Notes under the pieces: model-generated
What the model saw: only the letters and a program-made list of their open reading frames with translations
Told to the model about the DNA's origin: nothing
The model's database searches: none
In this document: piece after piece, positions 35,568 to 49,835 of the stretch
Layout of the letters: every line of letters starts with the position of its first letter
Numbering within the stretch: the stretch's first letter is position 1
Origin: Carallia brachiata
Taxonomy: Eukaryota > Streptophyta > Magnoliopsida > Malpighiales > Rhizophoraceae
Assembly (NCBI GenBank): GCA_021464245.1
Contig: JADCRB010000030.1
Location: forward strand, 523,376 to 587,375
Reading direction: 5' to 3'
Length of the DNA: 64,000 nt
Position numbers and translations under genes: made by a program

Positions 35568-37182
35568 CTGTGGCCTTTTTTATTCCACCCCGCAAAGAAA
35601 CACACCGCTCGGTTCAGTTACTATGAAACCACTGCACATTTTCGTTTGCATATACAGGGAACACTGTTAGTGTCGTATATGGCTAAAAAGTAGAAATTAA
35701 GAGGAGATATTGCCATATTTAATATCCTTTTACATGGCAGTATATCTGGCAAGATACATAATTAATAAATTACTTAGATGGAAAATGGTAGATAGAAGAC
35801 AGTCTTGATGCAAAAAGTGACACGTACTGACAAAAAATATAAAAAAATACTAAATAACAATATTTAAGTAATAAATTAATAATAAAATGATATAAATATT
35901 AAAATAAATAAATAAATAAATTATTAAATATTTATTTATATTATTACTTAAAATTCAATAGTGTAATAAAATTTGTACGACTAACGATTGTAATTTGCAA
36001 TTTCTTTTGCACTCATGTACTTCTCGGTCCAAAACTCGCGAGCATATATTAGAACCCTCCATAGATATGGTTTTCAGTTTGTTATGGTACGCGGAAAAGG
36101 ATAACTTGGAACGTAAAATACGAGGTGGCCACAGCTCTGAGTCGTCACCCCTCCTCTCTTTTATGTTTCTATTTCGGCAAATCTTTTATTTTCGTTTTAG
36201 ATTCTATCTATAAAATAGGAATAATTCTAAAAAGATCTATGTCTGCAGTCACAATAACCATTCACCATGCTGTAAATACATATAACACAATTCAAAATAT
36301 GCCTGCCTAAAAACTTGAAACAAAAAAATTTAGATAGATATATCATGTACTTTTAATATATGTGTCAGGAAACTCTAATATTTGTATTTGACGCTCACCA
36401 ATTCATATCATGCATATATAAAAATATTTTTAAAATTCTTAAAGGTGATACATATAATAGTTTCTTATTAATAGATATATTGATGATGAATAGTTTGTTT
36501 ATACTAGAATTAACAAATATCTTTCTTTTTTATTAATATATTAATGAATAGTTTATTGATACTTTAATTTAAATTTTTTTTTTCTGAAACCGTCCAGTAT
36601 CCAGTCCAATAGACTGACTAATCTGAACCGACTCGGGTAGGACCTCAAAAGGTGGCAAAAATCTCTCAACAAATATTTAACGCGACTGTATTTTCAGGAA
36701 CTCGAACTCGAAACCTTTGTTTAAACGGATCCCTACTATTTGTACCAACGCTTCTTTAAATATCATGTTACATGTACATATAACATATTGTTATTTAAGA
36801 GTTTCGTGACAAACTATTAATAAGAATGCATAAAAAAAAAAAAGACAAACTATTAATAAGAGCACAACTTACAACCATAACTAAATTTATTTTTTGGCTT
36901 CTTGTGGTATGAGCCCTTGAACCGCTAACCTGAAGGATGATGAATAAATAATTGAAGGGTGGTATAGCTACATTTATTCACTCACATAAAAGTCTCGAAA
37001 CAATATCTAAGGAATTAAAGGGATATTAAATACGACAAAATCTCCTCTTTCACTTTTAGCCATAAATTCTCAGATGACATTAATTGCGTTCACGCCCTAT
37101 ATACGCAAACTAAATTGTGCAGTGGGTTCTTAATAACTGAACTAAGTGTTTCCATATAGGGTTGACACAAAGAAGCCCAAAG
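35568..37182. other. Shared upstream region of two divergent peptide genes
   Basis: About 1.6 kb between the signal-peptide exons of copies 1 and 2, which point away from each other. It is AT-rich, with a possible SINE at 36585-36760. Any promoters lie here; no gene was recognised. Confidence 0.5.
36585..36760 (-). mobile_element. Possible tRNA-derived SINE
   Basis: On the minus strand GGTTTCGAGTTCGAGTTCC (36697-36715) fits a Pol III B box, preceded by GAAGCGTTGGTAC as a weak A box and followed by a body with TTTGAGGTCC and CCCGAGTCGGTTCAGATTAG, a pattern I recall from dispersed plant SINEs. A family search is needed for the name. Confidence 0.5.
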
Positions 37183-37903
37183 ATGAAGCAGGAACTTCTC
37201 GCTATGACTATCGTGGTTTTGTTTTTGCTGAGCACTCCTTCGCCTCTCTCTCTCTTTATCTCCTTCGTAACAAAATATACATACATAAGCATACTTTCAA
37301 ATTGATAAAGACAATTCCTGGGCCCCTGTTATTCAATAAGAAAAGGATGAATAGAAAGAAAATATTCAAATTTTTGTGCAAAGAATGGCAGCTACTCGCC
37401 ACATTATGTATCACAGTTGAAACAAATAATTGTACCATAGTATTTACATATTCATGGAGATTAAGTGAACACGTATATATAAACAAAAACAGCAACAACA
37501 ACTAAATTTTCATCTTAAATTATTTGTAGTCAGCTATAAGAATTTATAATCTTCATTATGTCTTACTGTGAAGTAAGTTTTGGTTGAGAGTCTAACTGTT
37601 TTCAATCATTCCTAAACAAATATTCTCAATTCAATTTAAGTCGTATTCTGGCTCTTCTCTTGTTTTCTCTTAATTTGAACGTTTGTAAGTCTATACTGTA
37701 CATGTTCAAATTAATAAAAATGTCACATTAATCTACATATTCGTATTGAACATGCAAACATATATATTTGCATCAAAGTTGGTGGAGGAGCCCAATTTCG
37801 TGGTATATGCAGAACAGATTGTGACATTGGCAGATATATTAGTCCATTCACTCCTCTGAGCTGCCGGTTCCCTTGCAACATTGATTATATTCTCTACAGT
37901 TGA
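37183..37903 (+). pseudogene. Small secreted cysteine-rich peptide, copy 2
   Basis: The ATG at 37183 opens MKQELLAMTIVVLFLLSTPS, a signal peptide clearly related to that of copy 1 on the other strand. Copy 1 has its splice donor right after TPS. Here the bases at that place read CCTTCGCCTCTC, so the donor is gone. A matching Cys-rich exon lies at about 37779-37903, in the same phase as in copy 1, with GICRTDCDIGRYISPF and LSCRFPC and a stop at 37901. Motif spacing (CxTDC, SPF, C, C) is shared with copy 1. It has fewer Cys and an earlier end. Donor loss suggests a pseudogene. Confidence 0.5.
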
Positions 37904-38769
37904 TACAAAATGACAATTATATTCTCCTAAATAATTAATATACAATTAATTCTCTGTATTTGTCAAAATTGAAAAATTTGAACTCAAAATCTCAGAAAAT
38001 CAATTATTATGTATCAGTCTTCATTTTTTTGCCTTTGGTTTGTTTAAAGAAAAGTTAGAAGTAAATATTCGGTAAGTATTCATAATGATCAATAAAAATA
38101 TATATTAAAAAATTAAAAACCCCTGCCCAATTCTGGTAAATATTGGCCCAACCCTTCAATATTTTCTGTTTAATGATACACTTCATTATTATGACATTAA
38201 TTAACAAGTAAACTACTCACAATGGGATTCCAAATGAGGCCGGTGAGGATATTTTTTACTTTTTTTTTTTGAGAAACCGGTGAAGATAATAGTTGAAATA
38301 CTTTATCCTTTATATTTAAAGAAAAAAAAATTAGGGTTTGTAAAATAGAGCATGATGGTGTCACACTAAAGGATATTATGTCTATATTTTAAAAGAGTAC
38401 AAACAGTCTAAATGATTATATTATAGTTCGTACTAAATCAGTTATCATAACAGTCACTCTGATCCGAAACTTTGTTTTGACAACATCGGTATCTTTACTG
38501 CTAGACCACATCTTTAGACCAGAACTCTGCGGTGTAGAAAAAGAAAATTAATATTAAACCCGAATCTGAGAAACATGGGCCAAGTGAGATCCGGCCCAAC
38601 TACTTTACAGGGTATGGGGATCCGGAAAAAGCCGCCATTTCTGCTCCTTCTTCGTCCGTACCTTTTACTTCCCCAGAGCCATTACGCGAGCCCCGGAAAG
38701 CAAACAAAAAGAAAGCTTGCCAATTGCCATCGCTCGCTTCGCAGATTTCGGGTGTTTTACAGCTTTTTA
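37904..38769. other. Intergenic before PCC1 copy B
   Basis: AT-rich. A tRNA-like pair of boxes (minus strand, about 38461-38508, GTTTCGGATC and TGGTCTAGCAGTAAAG) hints at a SINE remnant. The 40 bases before the ATG at 38770 match the leader of PCC1 copy A. Confidence 0.5.
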
Positions 38770-41026
38770 ATGGCTACTGCCGCTGATGTTGTAGTTTCAG
38801 ACGCTCAAACGCAATGGGATTTCAGCTGGTTCTCTCTCTCTCTCTCTCTGTGTCTCAGTGTGATTTTGCAATTGTTTTTTGGCATTTTTTTTACCCAGCT
38901 CGACTAGGTGGGTGCTCTTAGAAATATTTTAGAATTACGCTCTTTCTTTCATACTTGGCTCATGTTCGAGTCTCATGGGCCAATAAATCGGGTAGGTTTG
39001 TTTGGATTGCTTTTTCAGTTTCATGAAATGAATCAGAATTTTGTGACAAAAAGTTTCTCAGATCTTTTAAATTCCCAGTTTTGGTTTTGTTTTTTCTTTT
39101 CCCCCGTTTTTGAATTCAAAATTTGAGGTCAATTATTTGGCAGATTTGTTATTAATTAGCATTACAGAAGCTGTGTATTTATGCGGTAAGTGAAAATAAG
39201 TGATCGATGTCCCCGGCTTCTAGTTCTCTGAAGTTCTTGGCCTCTTGGTCTCTCCCGCGACCAAAAGAACCAAAAAAAAGAAAGTGATCGATGCTAATGC
39301 AGCTTAGAAATAATAGTGCGTGCTCTTTTCTGGTGATGGCATGGGTGTGTTCTGCTGATACTTTGATAATTCTTCTCTAAATGGAGTTAGATTAAAAATC
39401 GTCGTTGGGGCGGGATGCTGTAGTAGTGTCTAGGTATTCCGTCACATTAACGTTCATCATATTAGGATATCCCTGGCGAGGAGGGTTTTGCTTTGTTCAG
39501 GTAGGTCATTTTGGTTATTAAGGTAATTCTAGTTTGATGAGTACTAATCTTATTTGCAAACTGAACTATTAGAGAAAACATGCATATGGGATTGTTGTTT
39601 TTGAACTGCTTGAAAGAGAGTTATAAATACTGAATGTGTGTGGTATAAGATGCTGGAAGTTGCAATGGTTCTTCAAGTTTGCGGCTTTGTCAGGATTAAA
39701 GAACTTTACTCTAATGGCAATTGCAAAGCCGCTTAACTCAGTTGTGGCGATATTTTCTTTTGTACTTACTTTCTTTTTCTTTTTTTCTTCTTCTTTTCTT
39801 TGGTCCTTGCTAGAAACACAATGGGAAATGAAATGATATCTTCAAATGAATTTCGTAATGCCAAAAACTTTTTTCATTATTGTTTTATTGTGATGCTTCT
39901 AATTGTATCTTCAAATGAATATCTATCTTTGCAGTGACTTGGATGTAGATTTTCATTCTGAAGTGAATGCTTCCATTGTTTATGCAGCACTAGCTGTTGA
40001 CAAGGAGGTGATGATAAGACATCCGTTGCTCTGATTATTGACTACTATGATCCAACATCTCTTGCTCTTTATTTTGTTGTCTACTTAGTTTTTTATTTTG
40101 TTATTTATCCTAATGCAGTTGCAGCCAGATAAAGTAAAAAGGGAGATGAGAGTTTCCAATGGAAAGTTATCAGTGTGAGTCTATTGCTATGACAATTTTG
40201 ATTTCAAATTTGTTTTATTCATGATACTACTGCTGGACCTGTTAGATTTGTTACATTTACGATGAGAAATATTGCATGGTGCAGAATTTTGTGGTTATTG
40301 ATGTTATTTAAAACTGCGGAAATAAATTGTTAGATGAGAGATTCATCAAAAAAGGCAGATAAGAGAAATACTTTTATGCATTTGAACAATTAGCATGTCA
40401 TGTCAAATCACATTGGTTTTGCTACTGTGTCTGATTGAAAAACAATATGAATAAAAAGATGAAGAAAGCACTATGTGAATTATATTGGTAAGTATGACAT
40501 TTCCCAATCACTGCTTCTGCGGGTCTGTTTTTTTTATTTTATCTGTCCTCTGGGGTCTCCTACATGAGGAAAGCAGGAATTAGAACAATGCTTCTTTTTT
40601 CCCTTTGCGCCTAATTATGAAGCCAGGTGTACATGAATGCTTATTGAAAATGTGGAGGAACAGTATATAACTGATAAGTATATGGTATAATATTAATCTG
40701 CAATAACTTCCATCTTTCATATGTTCCAACGAAAAGGAGAATTCGTTGCTTGAACATGGTAGCACAATTTGGTAAATCAGCTTTCTATTTTTATGCTGGC
40801 TTTTGTGTTTGTAAACAAGAAAATTGCTTTTCCCCTTGTATATAAACAAACCGGGCCTTGCATTTTGATGACTTTCGCTCTCTAATTGTTGTTTTCCCCT
40901 GGTGTTGGCAGGCATTTCGAGGCAGTTGAGGCAAGATTTCTTCGAGCATCATTTTCTGCCTTTGTTGATGTCCTGACACTTGCGACCAGAACGATTGAAG
41001 AGTTCGGAAATGATGTGAGATTTTGA
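38770..41026 (+). CDS. PCC1: PCC1 (KEOPS/EKC subunit), copy B
   Basis: Exons 38770-38828, 39935-40007, 40119-40174 and 40912-41026 give 303 nt, 100 residues. The first three exons have exactly the lengths of copy A (59, 73, 56). The protein begins MATAADVVVSDAQTQWDFS and ends TLATRTIEEFGND plus a short tail that differs from copy A. This copy keeps Arg in LATRT, where copy A has Gly. Introns are also alignable between the copies, so the duplication copied genomic DNA, not mRNA. Role as for copy A: KEOPS dimerisation module for tRNA t6A synthesis. Both frames are intact. Confidence 0.9.
39198..39293 (+). mobile_element. Small retroposed insert with target-site duplication
   Basis: AAGTGATCGATG occurs at 39198-39209 and again at 39282-39293. 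Between them lie 72 bases ending in an A-rich stretch (CCAAAAAAAAGAA). A 12-bp direct repeat bracketing an A-tailed insert is the signature of L1-type retroposition. The source RNA is not recognised. It sits in intron 1 of PCC1 copy B. Confidence 0.6.
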
Positions 41027-41880
41027 CGTGAAACTGTCATTCACGTACCATCTCTATTCTTTGCAATCCGTATTCAGCATTTGTGAATTGTTTCTTAGTT
41101 CAGAATGTGTATGATCTGAAACTGTTGTGCTTCAGGCTTTTTATTTACCGTGCTTTGCTCTTAGCTTGCAAGGACAGACATGCTTTGCTTCTTGTTGGGA
41201 ACTGAGAAGTCAAATAGATTGATGATTTCTACAGCTTTATTTTGACGCACAGATGTGCGGACTGAAAGAGTTGTACCATTGAAACAGAACTTGGCTCAAT
41301 GATACATTGGCAAGGCTCATATATACATTCAGGCCTGATGTGGTTGCCGAGGATAGATGGAAGTTGGGCAGCAGTGTTTATGGCTGTTAAGCCTGAAGTG
41401 GGTTGAGAAGTGGTTGAAGATTGAACATTGATGTTTGAAGACAGATGACATTATTCAAATTATCCAATGTCATCTTGTACGGACCATAGACAATTCTTTT
41501 TTTCGTTACAAAGGAAGTGGAAAGATTAGAAGAAGAAAGTAGTCACTTAGGACTCAAAGCATGGAACCCAGAAGCTTCAACTAGAGTATTCTACGAGATG
41601 TAGACCTCTAATTTCATTTACTGTTGGTTGGCTCTGGGTTGGCCCTGTGCGCGCACCTGCATGCCTGTGATTATTTGCGAGATTAGCTGATATAGTTTTC
41701 TATGTGCTGCGTAAATTGTAAGTTATCATCCTAAAAGATATTTGTAATTTTTAAATGCTTTAATAGCATTTTAACTCTCAAATTATCTATATCTTCATTA
41801 AACTAATTAAAAATATTTCATATATTGTAATTCAATTGGCTCAAGCCTCAATACTTGGCTACCACAACGCGCCTGCAAGG
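41027..41880. other. 3' flank of PCC1 copy B
   Basis: Probable 3' UTR followed by AT-rich DNA. No gene was seen. Confidence 0.5.
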
Positions 41881-41988
41881 TAACATTTTAGCCAAAAAAC
41901 AAATTGAGCAGGACATCTTGTTCGGCATAGGCGATAACATTTTTGTCCAAAAACCAATTGATCAGGACATCGTATTCGGCATAAGCGA
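41881..41988. repeat. 54-bp tandem repeat, two copies
   Basis: Units at 41881-41934 and 41935-41988 each run from TAACATTTT to CGGCATA(A/G)GCGA. The period is 18 codons, so the short open frame over it shows NILAKK...GIGD then NIFVQK...GISD. I take it as a minisatellite, not a gene. Confidence 0.8.
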
Positions 41989-42114
41989 TGAAAGCAAAGG
42001 TGTTGGCAGTAGAAAAACAACAACAAATATAACATCTCTATTTCTTGGCATTCCGTAAACGACGTGCCAAATTTTAATTTTTTTTAATGAACACAGAAAG
42101 GGACGCACGTCCCT

Positions 42115-42775
42115 ACAGCATGGAATTAAGAGCCGGACCAGACCGGACCGGTCGGTTCAACCGAAAAAATCGAGAACCGGTCCTAAGTCCGGTCCAGTTC
42201 AAGTCTAAAAATGGAATTCGGACCGAACCAAAAAAAACCGGTCAAAAACCGAAAAAATCGGTCAAAAATTGGAAAAATCGGGACCGGTTGAACCGGTTTA
42301 ATTTAAATTAAAAAATTTTAAATTATAATTTAACCCAAAATTTTATATCAAAATTATAATTAAAACTCTAATTTTAACTAAAAATTCTAATTTAGTCCTC
42401 AATTGATTAACATTTTCAATTTAATCTTTAAAATTTAAAAATTAATATTTAATCACTATTTATAAATATTAATTTTTGAATTAATTTTTATAAATTATAT
42501 TTTGTTAAATATACTAATTGTAATATCTTTAATGTATGTAAATATTAATATAATTCTTAAAATACACTTTATTTTAAATATTTATTATCATTCTTATATA
42601 ATATAATATTTTATATAATTATATAAGCTATATAAAAATTTAATTTTTATATATTTAATATTAAATGCCGGTTTTACCGGTTTAACCGCGTTTTTACCGG
42701 TCGAACCGATTAAATCTTGAACCTCTCAACTTTCCGGTTCAATGATCGGTTCGGTTATGAGAACCTTGCCTTACA
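42115..42775. mobile_element. CCGGTT-rich element, unclassified
   Basis: Both flanks (42128-42300 and 42665-42760) are packed with ACCGGTT, GGTTCGG and AACCGG in mirrored order around a 350-bp interior made almost only of A and T. This layout recalls non-autonomous DNA transposons common in plants. Exact terminal repeats and target duplication could not be fixed, so the superfamily is left open. Confidence 0.5.
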
Positions 42776-42876
42776 GAATCCATTGTGGTTAAATTAAAGC
42801 ATCAGGAAACAAAATAAATTGGATCCTGAGCAAGAATAATCACGCCGGGGAAAAACATCCTGAAACACTGAGAAAC

Positions 42877-43891
42877 ATGGAGGCGTGTGATGAAGAAAGA
42901 GGAGAGTTCCATGGTGATACCCTGAAGGCAAAGATGGCCGAATTGATTAGCACCAAGGAAGAATTGAAGAGGGCTAAAGACAGCGCGACACAATCATGGC
43001 TAGATTCCAAGCCTCTCATTGACGAGCTTGAGAAGCTCCAATCAGGCCTTGCAAGTGCCAAAAACCGAGCATCCATGTCCAACATCCTGATCTCAGAGCT
43101 CGAATCGCAGCTTCAGGCCACCGGTGTAACCATCAGGTCCGCGAAAGAAGGAGAACTCAAGGCCACAAAGATGATCAATGAATTGAACCACGACTTGGAC
43201 CGAACCCGCGAAGAATTGGAGGCGATCAAGTTGGCCAGGGACAAAGAACGTGGAGAAAGATCAAAACTGAAACAAATCCTGAAGATGAGGAAGCAGAAGC
43301 TGCGAGCCATGCAACTTAGGCTCCGGGCCATCAGGATAGAATCGGAGGCTTCAAGCGAATCTGCAGCCGAAGCTCTCGGATACGTCGAAGGTTGGCATAC
43401 AGACGATACCACGATTCAGCTCTCTCGAGAAGAGTATTTTGCCTTGACAAAAAGAGCCAAAGACGAAGAGGCACTTGCCGAATGGCGGATTACGGTTTCC
43501 ATGGAACAGAAAGCTGCAGCCGAGGCTAGCCGAAACCTGGCTTTAGCAAGTCTCAAGAACTGATTCTCGGGGCAGTCCGAGGAGAATCATCGCTGCGCGC
43601 GAGGAAGAGATAGTCGAAGTCTGGCCGGCTACTCAGGAGGTAGAAGAAGTGCAGGACAAGAGGGTGGCACCAGAAGCTGAAGCTGATGAGGAGAACAGAG
43701 AAGTTCTTTTTCCTAGAGCTCGGGCGGCCAAAGGAATTACTGCTGCTGAATTAGGTCCTGAAAAGCAACTAAGAAAGGCCAGAGGATCGAGAGGTAACGG
43801 GAATAAAAGGAATATGAAGAAGCAAAAACTTTCCATATTCAGTAGATTCAGAATGTTTCTGATGCGAAGTTTCAAAAGATTTCTAAAATGA
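42877..43891 (+). CDS. WEB-family (DUF827) coiled-coil protein, one frame break
   Basis: A single exon. From ATG 42877 the frame runs 228 codons to TGA 43561-43563. It is heptad-rich throughout, with SKPLIDELEKLQSGLASAKN and the family signature TTIQLSREEYFALTKRAKDE (about residue 180), then AEWRITVSMEQKAAAEASR. WEB proteins bind WEB1/PMI2-type partners and act in chloroplast photorelocation. This short form's own role is unknown. The next frame, open from about 43548, continues naturally with RTDSRGSPRRIIAAREEEIV and an acidic then basic tail to TGA 43889-43891. A one-base change in the AAGAA stretch near 43553 would join the two. It may be a real mutation, an assembly error, or the short protein may be genuine. 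Confidence 0.75.
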
Positions 43892-45117
43892 ATTCATCTG
43901 AATTCATAGACATACATATACATGCATGGAAGTCGCACAGAATAAATTTCAGAAAATAAGATCAGCGGCATCAAAATTTGGTTCATTCATGCTGGTCCAA
44001 GAAAATCCATCAACTATAAACTCCTGACATTTAGTATCATTCTCCAAAGTTGAAAATTCCAACTTTTTTTTGTTTATTTTGTTACATATTTGAATACAGT
44101 CCCCATGAACAATGGGCTAAGGTCGCCATGGGTTTACTTCAAATTAAATTCTGGTCCATTTTTTGAATATCTGGAGCACTAGTGTTTAGCTTGATAAAAA
44201 AAAAAAAACAACACATTGCAATAATATCGCGTGACAAGCATAGCTCATTAGACGGTTCATATGTTTTTTTTTTCAGTTCAATACTTTTACACAAAACTAC
44301 AACATTAGAAGATCTATCGCATTGTTCTCCATGCGACAAGTTTTCTTAAAAAGGAAAAGGAATTAGTGCCGGCCGTGATTTGTATCTTTTTGTATCCAAT
44401 AATGAAAATGAATTGAAAGCGAAGCAAATACTAATATTAACAGCAGTGAAAGGCCTTTTTTTTCGGGTATTAAAAGAAGGAGAGATAAAATAAAAGGAAA
44501 ATGTGAATTATGCATTTGGGCTGTTGCCTAGGATTTCTTTACTAACAATTTCGATATTTCTTTATTTTATTACGCATGTAATTTTAATCTCATTATTGTT
44601 CTTTTTATTTTAATACTTTATATTTCATCCAACCAAGAACCTTGAAACATGATTTAACAACATGCTTTAATTCCTATTTTTGGATCTTTTACTTCCGCAA
44701 AAATTTATGGCCCATCAATCACTAACAACGATCCGAAGCCGAAAAAGCAAGAGGAAAACGACAGCGTTTAAAAGGCCAAAAAACCAACGGCAAAAACAAC
44801 AAATCAAATACTTGCTCGGAAAAAAATCAGTAAGTCCAAACGCAAAGGCCCTCAAGAAATAAAAAACCAAAAAAACAGGAGGTCCAAACACAAACAAACG
44901 GCGGCGTATTAACTCCAAACGAAACGGGGCAAAAATAGATGAAAACGACACCGCATGATGCCACGAGCCAAACCTCCAACTCCAAGCTGTGCTTCACTTT
45001 GAAGAAGAAGAGACTCGTTTCTTGTTCTCCTTCTTTATTCTGATTTTTTTTTTAAAATTCTTTGGAATTTGAGTGATTGAACCGCCAATCGCATGCGCAA
45101 AAGAAAAATAAGGGAGA
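43892..45117. other. Intergenic before DSE1
   Basis: AT-rich. No gene was recognised. The last 150 bases hold the DSE1 promoter and leader. Confidence 0.5.
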
Positions 45118-48907
<3,790 letters not shown>

Positions 48908-49835
48908 AATGACGCTAAATCCATTCATGGTTGGCCATCTAACTGGAAATTCTCTTTAGACATTGGCATGGCATATAGTTAGTTCTCCAACCATTTATCT
49001 GGATCTATGTTTGTCATCTGCCTGTAATATTTTATTTGGCGCTTCTGCGGGTTGAGTGCCATTATATGTTCCATAGTTTTGTTCTGAACACGTTTGAGGT
49101 TGCTGAAAGTGGTAAGGTTAGCGTTTTTAGGAATCTCCTGTAGAAATCAACACCCACACCCATGATTGACAAGTTGGGCCATAGTTAGTATTCTGCCCGC
49201 AGATTTTTGGATTTTTTGTCAGGTCCTGTGAATCAATGAGCCCTTTATGAAGTTTTTTTTAACTAGTTGCTCTTTTTGATTTTGGTCCAATTGTCAAAGT
49301 TATTCCCCATTAGCTAGAGAAACTGAGGGGATAATGTAAAATTTATCTGTGTCTTCCCTCTGATTCACGGTGAAAGAACAAGAAAGTCGCCGACAATGAA
49401 AAGCTGATCAAAAAAATCGTTCATTTCACAAGTTTAGAAAGTAGCATGGAACATCTCTCGAGGGTTTGTGAAGCAGAATGAAGACAGATAACCAAGTAGC
49501 AAAACAGATTCAGGCAGCAAAAGTACAGACAATCTAAGATCTTGTGATCCAAGTTGCAAAACATCTATAGCCAAAATTATTTCAAGTCGGAACCCCACAT
49601 GGACTCCTAAAGAGAACACGCAGCTTCATAGATCGACCCAAAAAATCCTGAACATAAAAATCTGCGAACACTGCCTTTCAACTCAATGATCTGACCGCTT
49701 CTGCGCACAGAGAGCAAAACCGACCATTCCAGACAATAGGTAGCCTGCATTAACGTAAGAACTTGAGTAAACATCCAGATGACTTAATCACAGAGCATAA
49801 AAATGTAATTGCCATACCGTGTAACCAGCCAAAAT
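48908..49835. other. Convergent region between DSE1 and CYP40
   Basis: The two genes end toward each other here, so the stretch should hold both 3' UTRs. No other coding signal was noticed. Confidence 0.55.

Noticed and set aside
36697..36715. tRNA gene suggested by a good B box
   Set aside because: No cloverleaf can be drawn around it and a weak A box plus long body point to a SINE.
43113..43412. 99-codon minus-strand frame
   Set aside because: Antisense shadow of the WEB-family coiled coil.
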